From NCBI GenBank assembly GCA_014381985.1, contig JACNKP010000055.1, positions 19,767-83,766 on the forward strand: a stretch of DNA of 64,000 nucleotides, written 5' to 3'. The notes beneath the pieces are model-generated. The model was given only the letters and a program-made list of their open reading frames with translations, searched no databases and was not told where the DNA came from. Shown piece by piece: positions 9,736 to 18,832 of this stretch (positions within the stretch are counted from its first letter, which is position 1; every line of letters starts with the position of its first letter). The position numbers and the translations under genes were made by a program. This DNA comes from SAR92 clade bacterium. Lineage in GTDB: Bacteria; Pseudomonadota; Gammaproteobacteria; Pseudomonadales; Porticoccaceae.

Positions 9736-10731
9736 ATGTTGTCACCAATACATTTTAGCAGTGAGACTCGATCAGCTACCGACACCAGCGCTATTACCGC
9801 GCTGTGCAAGGCCGCCGGCGACCCTCTGCGCATGCAAATTTTAAAAGTGCTGCAGCAAAATGCCTATGGTGTTCTCGAAATGTGTCAGGTTTTTGATATT
9901 CGCCAGCCGGCCATGAGCCACCACCTTAAAATTCTCGCCAACGCAGGCTTAGTAGCCACTCGGCGCGAAGGAACGACTATTTTTTACCGTCGCAATGAAA
10001 TGCATCCTGATACTGACCTACAAGCATTACAGTATAGTCTTTTTCATGCCATTGATGAGGCGGCACTTGATCCAAATCTACGGAATCGACTGGCTGAGAT
10101 AAATGGCACCCGCGCTGCAGCATCTGTTGCATTTTTTAATCAAAATGCTGTCCGCTTTGAAGAAAACCAAGACTTGATCGCTAGCTGGTCTGACTATGGC
10201 GATAGTGTCGAAAGTTTTCTGCCTGATAATACAGCGGGCAATCAGTCAGCTCTGGAAATTGGTCCAGGTTATGGCCAGTTCTTGTCTCGCTTATCGGCTA
10301 GTTTTGATCGAGTGACTGCGCTAGATAATTCCGCGGAAATGCTGGAGCAATGCCGAAGTCGCTCTGCTGCCCAAAGCTTAACTAACGTAAGCTTTATGCT
10401 GGGCGGCACTGATAGTGCCATCAGCAATGGGGTTAAAGCCGACTTTATTTCATTGAATATGGTACTGCATCACAATCCAACACCAGCAGAGATAATCGCT
10501 GACTGTGCACAGCTCATAAACAAAAACGGTACGCTGTTAATCACTGAGCTATGTGCGCATGATCAAGAGTGGGTAAAAGAAGCCTGCGGAGATCTGTGGT
10601 TAGGGTTTGAGCCAGAAGCATTAACCCAGTGGTGCTTAGCTGCTAACTTAACGGAGGGCAATAGTCAGTACCTCACGCAGCGCAATGGCTTTCGCATCCA
10701 ATTAAGACAATTTAATTTAAACACCAATTAA
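9736..10731 (+). CDS. sahR: ArsR-family regulator fused to a SAM methyltransferase domain (SahR type)
   Basis: The 331-aa protein has an ArsR-type winged helix (about residues 17-95, with RQPAMSHHLKILANAGLVAT as recognition helix) joined to a class I methyltransferase domain (about 150-290). Motif I of that domain is EIGPGYG at 174-180. It heads a run with metK, ahcY and metF. ArsR-family regulators of S-adenosylhomocysteine recycling (SahR) are known in Proteobacteria, and a homologous gene lies between metK and tkt in Pseudomonas. The likely job is to sense SAM or SAH with the C-terminal domain and repress the methyl cycle. No metal-binding Cys pair typical of ArsR is seen. No Shine-Dalgarno site precedes the ATG, and the predicted transcription start falls about at the ATG, so a leaderless mRNA is possible. 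Confidence 0.82.
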   Translation: MLSPIHFSSETRSATDTSAITALCKAAGDPLRMQILKVLQQNAYGVLEMCQVFDIRQPAMSHHLKILANAGLVATRREGTTIFYRRNEMHPDTDLQALQYSLFHAIDEAALDPNLRNRLAEINGTRAAASVAFFNQNAVRFEENQDLIASWSDYGDSVESFLPDNTAGNQSALEIGPGYGQFLSRLSASFDRVTALDNSAEMLEQCRSRSAAQSLTNVSFMLGGTDSAISNGVKADFISLNMVLHHNPTPAEIIADCAQLINKNGTLLITELCAHDQEWVKEACGDLWLGFEPEALTQWCLAANLTEGNSQYLTQRNGFRIQLRQFNLNTN

Positions 10732-10748
10732 TTTAAAGGGAAAAACGT

Positions 10749-11903
10749 ATGTCTACTTACAATTTGTTCACCTCTGAGTCCGTATCAGAAGGGCACCCAG
10801 ACAAAATGGCAGATCAAATTTCTGATGCAGTGCTTGACGCTATCATTAAGGATGATCCCAACTCTCGGGTTGCTGTAGAAACCATGGTCAAAACTGGAAT
10901 GACCATCATCGCAGGAGAGGTGCGGACCAATACCTATGTTGATTTGGAAGAAGTTGTTCGAAAAGTCATTAATGATATCGGCTATGACAATTCAGATGTT
11001 GGTTTTGATGGCAATACTTGTGCCGTTTTGAATGCCATAGGCAAACAGTCAAACGATATTGCTCAAGGCGTTGATGCTGGCGATAACAAAGACATTGGTG
11101 CCGGAGACCAAGGCTTAATGTTTGGCTATGCGACTAATGAAACCGCTGTGCTTATGCCTGCTCCCATCTACTACTCCCACCTGTTGGTCAAACGACAAGC
11201 AGAAGTTCGCAAGAATGGCACACTGCCATGGTTGCGCCCCGACGCTAAAAGCCAGGTCACTCTTAGATATGACCAAGGTAAGCCAGTCGCTATCGATGCG
11301 GTGGTCCTGTCCACTCAGCATTCACCCGATATCGCTTTGGCGGATCTGCAAGAAGCGGTACGCTCTGAGATCATTGCGCCGATCCTGCCAGAAGAGTGGT
11401 TGCATGCAGGGACTAAATATCACATCAATCCTACTGGCCAGTTTATTATTGGCGGCCCGGTGGGCGACTGCGGGCTGACTGGACGTAAAATCATCGTCGA
11501 TACCTATGGCGGTATGGCCCATCATGGCGGTGGTGCGTTCTCTGGAAAAGATCCTACTAAAGTTGATCGCTCTGCAGCCTACGCTGGCCGGTATGTGGCA
11601 AAAAATATTGTCGCAGCAGGTCTTGCGGATCGCTGTGAAATTCAAATTTCCTATGCAATCGGTGTTTCTGAGCCTACGTCGATCAGTATCGACACCTACG
11701 GCACGGGAAAACTGTCTGATCATGAGATCTCTAACTTAGTTCGTGAACATTTTGATCTCCGTCCGAGCGGCCTCATGGACATGCTAGACCTGCGTCGGCC
11801 AATTTATCAAGCTACCGCAGCCTACGGTCACTTCGGCCGAGAGGAAGAAAATTTTACATGGGAAAATACAGACAAAGTGGCGTTGCTTAAGAAAGCGCTA
11901 TAA
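10749..11903 (+). CDS. metK: S-adenosylmethionine synthetase
   Basis: The 384-aa enzyme makes S-adenosylmethionine from methionine and ATP. The start [19 protein letters not shown], the hexapeptide region [12 protein letters not shown] (about 117-128), and the P-loop-like [19 protein letters not shown] (about 260-278) are intact. Length equals that of the E. coli enzyme. An AAGGGA ribosome site precedes the ATG by about nine bases, and only 17 bp separate it from sahR, so the two are cotranscribed. It supplies the substrate for the cycle closed by ahcY and metF. Confidence 0.98.
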   Translation: MSTYNLFTSESVSEGHPDKMADQISDAVLDAIIKDDPNSRVAVETMVKTGMTIIAGEVRTNTYVDLEEVVRKVINDIGYDNSDVGFDGNTCAVLNAIGKQSNDIAQGVDAGDNKDIGAGDQGLMFGYATNETAVLMPAPIYYSHLLVKRQAEVRKNGTLPWLRPDAKSQVTLRYDQGKPVAIDAVVLSTQHSPDIALADLQEAVRSEIIAPILPEEWLHAGTKYHINPTGQFIIGGPVGDCGLTGRKIIVDTYGGMAHHGGGAFSGKDPTKVDRSAAYAGRYVAKNIVAAGLADRCEIQISYAIGVSEPTSISIDTYGTGKLSDHEISNLVREHFDLRPSGLMDMLDLRRPIYQATAAYGHFGREEENFTWENTDKVALLKKAL

Positions 11904-11951
11904 CAACAAAACCGTTTTCTAGCGTTAATATTAAAAAATAAGGAATTGATC

Positions 11952-13346
11952 ATGACTGCAGTTGTACAAAACGTTGATAGTAATAAAGGATTCGATGACT
12001 ATAAAGTTGCCGATATATCGCTCGCTGATTGGGGTAAAAAAGAAATCTCCATTGCCGAATCTGAAATGCCAGCATTGATGGCTTTGCGTGAAAAATACCG
12101 CGCCGAGCAGCCGTTGGCTGACGCTCGAATACTCGGCTGTATTCACATGACGATTCAAACCGCTGTGCTCATCGAAACCCTAGAGGCACTGGGCGCAGAA
12201 GTGCGCTGGACGTCTTGTAATATTTTTTCTACTCAAGATCATGCCGCAGCTGCGGTTGCAGCTAATGGCACCCCCGTTTTCGCTTGGAAAGGTGAGACCG
12301 AAGAAGAGTACGAGTGGTGCCTAGAGCAACAAGTATTAAAAGATGGACAGCCCTGGAATGCCAATATGATTCTAGATGACGGCGGTGATCTAACCTCGTT
12401 GCTGCATGAGAAATATCCTCAGGTGCTTGACGCTGTTCACGGCGTTACCGAAGAGACGACTACCGGTGTGCACCGTCTTTACGAGATGCTTAAAGCAGGC
12501 GAGCTAAAGGTTCCCGCCATCAATGTTAACGATTCTGTTACAAAGTCAAAGTGTGACAACAAATATGGCTGTCGTCACAGCTTAAACGATGCGATTAAAC
12601 GCGCCACTGACCACCTGCTATCTGGCAAAAAAGCGATTGTGGTTGGTTATGGTGACGTAGGTAAGGGATCAGCTCAATCATTACGTCAAGAAGGAATGAT
12701 TGTGAAGGTTACTGAAGTTGACCCAATCTGTGCCATGCAGGCTTGCTTGGACGGCTTTGAAATCGTATCGACTTATAACGAAGGTGACTCAAGCAAGGGG
12801 GTCAATAGTCAATTACTGGCTAATACCGACATGCTAGTGACCAGCACTGGCAACTACAACGTCTGTGGTTCTGATGTCCTAAGCGCGCTTAAAAGTGGCT
12901 GCGTTGTCTGTAATATTGGTCATTTTGACAATGAAATTGATACTGCTTTCATGCGCAAAAATTGGGAATGGGATGAAATCAAGCCTCAGGTACACAAGGT
13001 CTACCGTGATCGTGATAGCAACGACCACCTATTACTGCTAGCTGAAGGTCGTCTAGTCAATTTAGGTAACGCAACGGGTCACCCAAGTCGAATTATGGAT
13101 GGTTCTTTTGCCAACCAGGTACTGGCTCAAATTGATTTATATAAGAAACAGTTTGCCGCTCAGGATGATGCCACAAAAGCTAAAATGCTCCGCGTTGAAG
13201 TTTTACCAAAGCATCTTGATGAAGAAGTTGCTCGCCATATGGTCGCTGGATTCGGAGGCGTTTTAACCCAGTTGACCCAAGAGCAAGCAGACTACATTAA
13301 CGTTTCTGTGGAAGGACCGTTCAAAGGCGACAGCTACAAGTACTAA
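11952..13346 (+). CDS. ahcY: Adenosylhomocysteinase
   Basis: The 464-aa NAD-dependent enzyme hydrolyses S-adenosylhomocysteine to adenosine and homocysteine and so relieves product inhibition of methyltransferases. Conserved parts seen are [13 protein letters not shown] with [15 protein letters not shown], the NAD loop [12 protein letters not shown] (about 216-227), [15 protein letters not shown], and the C-terminal tail KGDSYKY that reaches into the neighbouring subunit. I place the start at ATG 11952, not at the in-frame TTG at 11946, because AGGAA ends six bases upstream. It is 48 bp after metK in the same operon. Confidence 0.97.
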   Translation: MTAVVQNVDSNKGFDDYKVADISLADWGKKEISIAESEMPALMALREKYRAEQPLADARILGCIHMTIQTAVLIETLEALGAEVRWTSCNIFSTQDHAAAAVAANGTPVFAWKGETEEEYEWCLEQQVLKDGQPWNANMILDDGGDLTSLLHEKYPQVLDAVHGVTEETTTGVHRLYEMLKAGELKVPAINVNDSVTKSKCDNKYGCRHSLNDAIKRATDHLLSGKKAIVVGYGDVGKGSAQSLRQEGMIVKVTEVDPICAMQACLDGFEIVSTYNEGDSSKGVNSQLLANTDMLVTSTGNYNVCGSDVLSALKSGCVVCNIGHFDNEIDTAFMRKNWEWDEIKPQVHKVYRDRDSNDHLLLLAEGRLVNLGNATGHPSRIMDGSFANQVLAQIDLYKKQFAAQDDATKAKMLRVEVLPKHLDEEVARHMVAGFGGVLTQLTQEQADYINVSVEGPFKGDSYKY

Positions 13347-13365
13347 CCTTAAACTTAGTATCTTC

Positions 13366-13396
13366 AAAGCCTCTGACGATGGACGTCAGAGGCTTT
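13366..13396 (+). other. Strong hairpin between ahcY and metF
   Basis: Perfect 13-bp stem AAAGCCTCTGACG (13366-13378) with CGTCAGAGGCTTT (13384-13396) and loop ATGGA. Only three T bases end it and ACAAAGGA follows, so it is at best a partial terminator. It may set lower expression of metF and rsmE or stabilise the upstream mRNA. The metF ribosome site lies directly after it. Confidence 0.7.
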
Positions 13397-13413
13397 ACAA
13401 AGGACAAATTTTC

Positions 13414-14259
13414 ATGACGAACACTCCTCATCTCAGCTTTGAATTCTTTGCCGCAAAAACGCCGCAAGGAGCCGAAAATCTGAATGTGACAGCTAGCCAC
13501 TTAAATAAGTTTAATCCAGAATTGTTTTCAGTGACCTATGGTGCTGGTGGTTCCACCCGCGATACGACCAAAGACTTAGTCCTTAATCTTCAAAATCAAG
13601 GCTATCAGGCCGCTCCTCACCTCTCTATTGGGGGAGACTCTACGTCAGACGTACTGGACCTCATAGACTCATACCAGAAAGCTGGAATAAAAAATTTAGT
13701 TGCTCTTCGCGGTGATCTTCCTTCCGGTGTCGGCGCTACTAAGAAGTTGGTTCATGCCAATGAATTAGTTTCTCTCATCAGGGAACATAGCGGTGATCAT
13801 TTCAATATTAATGTTGGCGCTTATCCTGAAATTCATCCTGAATCTGAAAGCTATAGCAACGATATCTATTGGTTAGGCGAGAAATTTAGGGCCGGCGCCG
13901 ATCGAGCGATTACCCAATATTTTTACAATCCAGATGCTTATTTTACGTTTATCGAGTCCTGTGCCAAAACAGGAATAGACAAGCCTATTATCCCTGGCAT
14001 CATGCCCCTGACTAATTATGAGAATCTAGTACGTTTTTCTGATAACTGTGGCGCAGAAATTCCTAGATGGTTGCGCTGGCAACTTAAAGAGCGCAGCCAT
14101 AACAGTGCTGATCTCATTAGTTATGGCATTGAAATGGTTAGTGAGCTTTGCGAGAAATTATTGGCAGGCGGCGCGCCGGGCTTTCATTTTTATACGATGA
14201 ATAAATGGCAGATTTCTGAGCAAATTTGCCGTAACCTTGGCTTTTCAGCCAAGGATTAA
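13414..14259 (+). CDS. metF: 5,10-methylenetetrahydrofolate reductase
   Basis: The 281-aa flavoprotein reduces methylenetetrahydrofolate to methyltetrahydrofolate, the methyl donor for homocysteine remethylation. The N-terminal SFEFFAAKTPQGAENL holds the conserved Phe-Glu-Phe-Phe, with the catalytic Glu. SVTYGAGGSTRD, ALRGDLP, TQYFYNPDAYF and PGIMPLTNY are the other family motifs in order. The C-terminus has the usual GAPGFHFYTMN. AAAGGA lies nine bases before the ATG, immediately after the hairpin. Together with metK and ahcY it makes the methyl cycle unit; methionine synthase itself is not in the window. Confidence 0.96.
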   Translation: MTNTPHLSFEFFAAKTPQGAENLNVTASHLNKFNPELFSVTYGAGGSTRDTTKDLVLNLQNQGYQAAPHLSIGGDSTSDVLDLIDSYQKAGIKNLVALRGDLPSGVGATKKLVHANELVSLIREHSGDHFNINVGAYPEIHPESESYSNDIYWLGEKFRAGADRAITQYFYNPDAYFTFIESCAKTGIDKPIIPGIMPLTNYENLVRFSDNCGAEIPRWLRWQLKERSHNSADLISYGIEMVSELCEKLLAGGAPGFHFYTMNKWQISEQICRNLGFSAKD

Positions 14260-14265
14260 AGAAAC

Positions 14266-14997
14266 ATGCGGATTCCGCGAATCTATACTACCAGAGCTTT
14301 ATCCTGTGACACTCTCATCGATTTAGATGAAAGTTCATCGCGCCGCCTAACGTCTGCCTTGCGCATGTCCGCTGGACAAGCAGTCATATTATTTGATGGG
14401 AAGGGTGGTGAGTACTCCGGGGAATTAACCAATGTGCAAAAAAATCGCGTTTCGGTATCCATCTCGGCCTTTATTGACTGCGATAGAGAATCTCCATTAA
14501 AGATTCATTTAGCAATAGGCGTTTCACGCGGAGAGAGAATGGATTGGGTTATTCAAAAAGCCACCGAACTCGGTGTCACAGCCATTACACCCCTATTCAC
14601 AGAGCGAACAGAAGTTAAACTGAACGCAGAACGGCTTGAGAAGAAAACTCGCCACTGGCAACATATTGCTATTAGCGCATGTGAGCAATGCCAAAGAACT
14701 CTAGTACCGCACGTTAATCCAGCTATACCACTTGAGCAATGGGTCGTTACTGATAATCATAGTCTTAAACTAGTGTTGCACCACCGTACCGAAAAACGCT
14801 TAGGTGAGTTTTCAGACACTAACGATTTGGTATCTTTATTAATCGGCCCCGAGGGCGGATTAAGCGATAGTGAAATAGATTTCGCCTTAAATAATGGCTT
14901 TAATCCATTGACACTCGGCCCTAGAGTTTTACGAACGGAGACCGCCCCCTTGGCAGCAATTAGTATCCTGCAGTCACTCTGGGGCGATATGGGATAG
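14266..14997 (+). CDS. rsmE: 16S rRNA (uracil-1498-N3)-methyltransferase
   Basis: The 243-aa SPOUT-class enzyme methylates U1498 of 16S rRNA with SAM. The N-terminal PUA-like domain covers about residues 1-70. The trefoil-knot domain carries ERMDWVIQKATELGVTAITP and the SAM-binding LLIGPEGGLSDSEID (about 190-204). The C-terminus LGPRVLRTETAPLAAISILQ is the family signature. It starts six bases after metF, so it is cotranscribed with the SAM-cycle genes, which supply its cofactor. Confidence 0.95.
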   Translation: MRIPRIYTTRALSCDTLIDLDESSSRRLTSALRMSAGQAVILFDGKGGEYSGELTNVQKNRVSVSISAFIDCDRESPLKIHLAIGVSRGERMDWVIQKATELGVTAITPLFTERTEVKLNAERLEKKTRHWQHIAISACEQCQRTLVPHVNPAIPLEQWVVTDNHSLKLVLHHRTEKRLGEFSDTNDLVSLLIGPEGGLSDSEIDFALNNGFNPLTLGPRVLRTETAPLAAISILQSLWGDMG

Positions 14998-15045
14998 TAA
15001 TGGCTATATTACCAAGGGTTATCCGTTTGGACAGGTCAATCTGCA

Positions 15046-15858
15046 ATGCATCTTAGAACGTTTGTCTTCTTACTATTTAGTCTGCAGGCGCAAGGCGCGG
15101 TATTTGGCGACGGAGATCACAGTAATGGTGTCGAAGACCAGCGGCGACCAGCAACCCCAGAACACCTTAAACCGATCGGAACAATCTTTTGTGACGGTAG
15201 GCTCAGAGGCACAGCTATACATGTGTTCACCCCCTTACACAAAACTCTGACGTCCGGGTCAATTATCGTAACGGCGGCGCATGTTTTGTATGACCAAAAA
15301 ACAGCTGAACCCTTCAATAAATGCGTCTATCGGCCAGAAAATAAGCGCCTCACCAAGGTCGGTTTTGCCAATATTTCGCTTCACCAATTCAACCCAAAAT
15401 CAGAGGACAAACTGCGGCAGGCAGAAAGTGATATTGTTTTTATTAGACTGAAAAAGAGATTAATACAGCCGACTTTAACCTTTAGCGCTGGTAATAAAAT
15501 AGGTCGTGAACTGCTGCTAATAGGTTACAACAGTGACGAAAATAACATTAGCCAAAGTGAGGATTGCTATCAATTCACCTCTCAGAATTTTGCCAGTAAA
15601 AAGCTTCTGCTTCATGACTGCGATGCTAATAGTGGCGCCTCAGGCGGAGCCATTCTAGATGCCATCACCGGGGGGCTAGTAGGCGTTCATGGGGGAACAT
15701 TATTGGTTAATGAAGCACAATCACCGCGCGGCGGCGCATTCAGCGGGTCGAAGGTCGATCCGGAAAAGTTAATCAATCAAGCCCGGAAAATAGATCATAG
15801 GGTAATAGAAACTCTTAATCAGTTTTTTGCATATCCTGCCAAGAATTTTCAAGATTAA
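15046..15858 (+). CDS. Secreted trypsin-like serine protease
   Basis: The 270-aa product has a signal peptide (LRTFVFLLFSLQAQGAVFG) and a chymotrypsin-fold domain. The catalytic His lies in VTAAHVLYD (about residue 83), Asp in SDIVFIRL (about 130), and Ser in NSGASGGAILD (about 200). The substrate-binding strand VGVHGGTL follows. Several Cys residues can form disulfides in the periplasm. The ATG at 15046 has no strong ribosome site. The last 44 bases overlap the 3' end of the convergent fabY gene. Natural substrate is unknown; the family includes secreted nutritional and processing proteases. Confidence 0.82.
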   Translation: MHLRTFVFLLFSLQAQGAVFGDGDHSNGVEDQRRPATPEHLKPIGTIFCDGRLRGTAIHVFTPLHKTLTSGSIIVTAAHVLYDQKTAEPFNKCVYRPENKRLTKVGFANISLHQFNPKSEDKLRQAESDIVFIRLKKRLIQPTLTFSAGNKIGRELLLIGYNSDENNISQSEDCYQFTSQNFASKKLLLHDCDANSGASGGAILDAITGGLVGVHGGTLLVNEAQSPRGGAFSGSKVDPEKLINQARKIDHRVIETLNQFFAYPAKNFQD

Positions 15859-17716
15859 ATTGAACTTCGCAGTCAAATCCCGGAATGGACATGCCCGTCT
15901 CTGAGATCTGAACCGCAGCCTCGTCAATTAAGGGTTCTCCGAAACGGTAAATTACATTAAGTTCTGCGGCATCCGCTCGAGCCGCATATTGAGCAGCTTC
16001 AGAGCGAGTGATTTCTCGCTTTTTAAGGTATTCAGCGAAACCATCACTGTGCCTATTGGCAAGCATGGCATTGGCTTTTTCGGCCGACAAAACTACCGCC
16101 GTAGCATTATTACCTCCAAATCCTTTTGAGTTAATAAAGGCAACTTCCATTGCTTTTGAACTAACATCAAGGTCAGTCAATGGGAAATTAAGACCGTCTT
16201 GAAATACATCTGAGGCGATCGCGGAAATGGTTTTAATGCCGGGAATCAACCCATATTTAAACGTTCCTAAGGCGGAGATCAACTGATCGCCACTGGCAGC
16301 ACTAATAGTGTGTCCAACATAAGATTTTACGGCGGTAACTGGCCAGTCTTCTATCTTAAAGGTTTGAGCAACTCGGCTTATTAATTCTGACTCGGTCACT
16401 CTATTAGCTGGCGTGCTAGACCCGTGGGCATGGACAAAACTACGTTTTTGAACGCCTTCTTTACCAACGATATTAACGGCGGCGGCAACAGCTTTGGCAA
16501 AGGAAATATAGTTTCCAACACCAGGAGCAGAAATTGATTTTTTAACACCATCAGCATTAATGAACACTTCCGGTACAGCTCCATGAACATCCGCCCCTAG
16601 CTCCACGGCTAAACGATCGTCCATCAAAACAATGTACTGGGTACCTTCGGACAGCGTGAAGCCACAATTCTCGCCAAAGGGTCTGCTGGCTTTGCGCCAG
16701 TTAGGACTGTCAGAGTTGTCTAGTTTACAAAGATTTTCATCGCTGGCAAGAGCGCTCATATTTGAAAATCCTTCCGAACATTCCGGCGTGACCGGCGCTT
16801 CCGCATTACCAACAATGGCGACCCGGCGAGCGCCGCTACGAATATCTCTCACTGCAGCTTGCAGCACATAGAGAAAACTAGCGCAGGCGCCAGTAATAGC
16901 CTCCGTATGCCCAACACTTCCTAGAATATAGGCGTTGATGAAATCAGCGGGCATAGTGTTCAGCCCTAATGCTAACTGCTTAGCCGTCGTTCTGTCGCCC
17001 CTTAATCGAGCCTGCAGAAGCCCACCATTGCCCTCTTCAGTTACCTGACCAAAAACACTCGATGAATAGACGCCAACCTGATCAGGATTTACCTTTGCCG
17101 CTACCGCCTCCCAAGGAATCCCCAGAGAATGTATGGCGTCACTCGCTCCCAGCAAGGTCATCTGTAATCCGCGAGGGTGAAATCTAGCATTATAGTGGTC
17201 TGCTGGATTAAACCCTGTTGGCAATTGTCCGGCCGCTTTTGCGGCCAATTCGTAATTAGAAGTAACCAAATATTCGCTAACAGAAGATGTTTTAACCTCC
17301 ACCAGACCGTCTTTAGCATCACTGACGAGCCAGTCCGCTGGTAGCACTTTAGGCAAGTCTCGCTTAATCATTGTAAAACGGGGGGACTGGTCACCATCAA
17401 AAGAAATCTTTTTATTCCCGGGTATCTGAGACGGATCAAAATTCTCAATCTTACGTACTAAGGTCCCCTCAATCACAGCAGCTCTATACTGCTCGACAAC
17501 CCTAGATAGACTCAGACCGGCATTATCCCCGTCACTAAACTCTTCGCCCTCTGCTTTCACATAACCCATCAGGCAAGCCAGACTAGCAATCGTCTTATTC
17601 TGCTCATCCACGGGCAAGGATTCCAGCACCATGCGTCGGAAGGCCTGATGAGAGGAACTGCGGCCAGCGGCATTAAATCCACCAAATCCAACGATAAGGG
17701 GCAGAGCTTCAGACAT
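15815..17716 (-). CDS. fabY: Beta-ketoacyl-ACP synthase FabY (initiating condensation)
   Basis: The 633-aa protein matches the FabY class, which in Pseudomonas starts fatty acid synthesis by condensing acetyl-CoA with malonyl-ACP in place of FabH. It begins EALPLIVGFGGFNAAGRSSS, as FabY does. The thiolase-fold triad is Cys278 (ITGACASF), His431 (VHAHGSS) and His469 (VGHTISAASGDQ). I set the start at ATG 17716 because AAGGA lies seven bases upstream; the longer frame to 17776 adds 20 residues with no family likeness. It is divergent from an AraC/GlxA-type gene with palindromes between them. Its 3' end overlaps the protease gene by 44 bp on the opposite strand. Confidence 0.9.
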   Translation of the reverse strand: MSEALPLIVGFGGFNAAGRSSSHQAFRRMVLESLPVDEQNKTIASLACLMGYVKAEGEEFSDGDNAGLSLSRVVEQYRAAVIEGTLVRKIENFDPSQIPGNKKISFDGDQSPRFTMIKRDLPKVLPADWLVSDAKDGLVEVKTSSVSEYLVTSNYELAAKAAGQLPTGFNPADHYNARFHPRGLQMTLLGASDAIHSLGIPWEAVAAKVNPDQVGVYSSSVFGQVTEEGNGGLLQARLRGDRTTAKQLALGLNTMPADFINAYILGSVGHTEAITGACASFLYVLQAAVRDIRSGARRVAIVGNAEAPVTPECSEGFSNMSALASDENLCKLDNSDSPNWRKASRPFGENCGFTLSEGTQYIVLMDDRLAVELGADVHGAVPEVFINADGVKKSISAPGVGNYISFAKAVAAAVNIVGKEGVQKRSFVHAHGSSTPANRVTESELISRVAQTFKIEDWPVTAVKSYVGHTISAASGDQLISALGTFKYGLIPGIKTISAIASDVFQDGLNFPLTDLDVSSKAMEVAFINSKGFGGNNATAVVLSAEKANAMLANRHSDGFAEYLKKREITRSEAAQYAARADAAELNVIYRFGEPLIDEAAVQISETGMSIPGFDCEVQFNLENSWQDMQKTD

Positions 17717-17793
17717 AAGGGCTTCCTTCGTTATATGATCATATTTAGTCATACAGTGTAAAATAGCATAAAACACAATTCTTTAGTATTTAC

Positions 17794-17841
17794 GCCATTT
17801 AATAGTGCAATTTAGCCATATTATGGTAAATTTATCTTATT
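17794..17841. promoter_or_regulatory. GCCAT/ATGGC repeats between fabY and the GlxA-type regulator
   Basis: The motif GCCAT occurs at 17794-17798 and 17815-17819. A perfect odd palindrome CCATA-T-TATGG occupies 17816-17826, and an inverted copy TTATGGC runs into the regulator's ATG (17842). The spacing of about 21 bp between copies is two helical turns, which suits a dimeric or AraC-type regulator. Binding by the adjacent protein is an inference. Confidence 0.4.
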
Positions 17842-18825
17842 ATGGCGTTTAATCTTACTCTAATGCTTTGCGATAACATGCTTGTGTCGAGCAGCACCTT
17901 AGCGGCCGAAATATTTTATTTTGCGGAAGCTATGGCTCGGGCCAATAAAAACCCAATGCCCGAAGTTGAAATTCGTAGAGTTAGCCCAAACGGTTTACCG
18001 GTGCGCACGTCCGCGGGCTTTGAATTGACGCCGACTCATTCCATCAACGAAGACTTTAGTAGCGACTTAGTACACATTCCCGCACTGTGGCGAAACCCAC
18101 GCCCTGCCGTCAAAAAGCATCAGGCGTACATTCCATGGCTTCAACAGCAACATCATCGTAACTGCGCCATCACCGCCGTTGGTACTGGTGTTTGTTTTTT
18201 AGCTGAGGCAGGACTTTTAGACGGAAAACCAGCAACGACACATTGGCATTATTTCGATCAATTACAAAAATATTACCCAGCGGTGCACTTAGATCGTCAA
18301 CACTTTACAACACAGGCAGGCAACATCTATTGTGCGGCCAGCATAAATGCAATGGCCGAATTAATTATGTATCAAGTAGAGCGGCATTTTGGTCGGATTA
18401 TCGCGCATCAAGCGCAACGTAATTTTTTCCATGAAATTCGCAATATTACCAGCCCTGTTGGCTTTAGCGATCAGCACGACCGTGCGCACCACGATGAATC
18501 AATTGCTCAATCCCAAATATGGATCCAAGATCATTTAAGCAAATCACTCTCTATGCCTGATTTAGCTGCACAATTTGGTATGTCTACACGAACATTCAAT
18601 CGACGCTTCATAGCCGCGACGGGTAGCACCCCTAATAGCTATCTAACCGAGACCCGCATGGCTTTTGCCTGTGACTTACTTAAGAATACTGACTTGCCCA
18701 TTGTCGACGTAGCCAGTTATAGCGGCTACCCAGAACCGAGCTGGTTTTCTTCACGCTTCAGTCAATGGTCGGGAAATAGCCCCAGCGCTTACCGCAAAAC
18801 AGTTCGCGCCAAACTATTTACTTAA
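17842..18825 (+). CDS. GlxA-type AraC-family transcriptional regulator
   Basis: The 327-aa protein has an N-terminal DJ-1/PfpI-like domain (about residues 5-190) and a C-terminal AraC double helix-turn-helix (about 225-325; SMPDLAAQFGMSTRTFNRRF, then VDVASYSGYPEPSWFSSRFS). In the GATase-like domain the nucleophile region reads VGTGVCFLAEAG, so a Cys is present, but catalysis is not expected in this regulator class. No Shine-Dalgarno site precedes the ATG. It is divergent from fabY and is the natural candidate to control it or itself. The effector is unknown. Confidence 0.85.
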   Translation: MAFNLTLMLCDNMLVSSSTLAAEIFYFAEAMARANKNPMPEVEIRRVSPNGLPVRTSAGFELTPTHSINEDFSSDLVHIPALWRNPRPAVKKHQAYIPWLQQQHHRNCAITAVGTGVCFLAEAGLLDGKPATTHWHYFDQLQKYYPAVHLDRQHFTTQAGNIYCAASINAMAELIMYQVERHFGRIIAHQAQRNFFHEIRNITSPVGFSDQHDRAHHDESIAQSQIWIQDHLSKSLSMPDLAAQFGMSTRTFNRRFIAATGSTPNSYLTETRMAFACDLLKNTDLPIVDVASYSGYPEPSWFSSRFSQWSGNSPSAYRKTVRAKLFT

Positions 18826-18832
18826 ACCTTTA

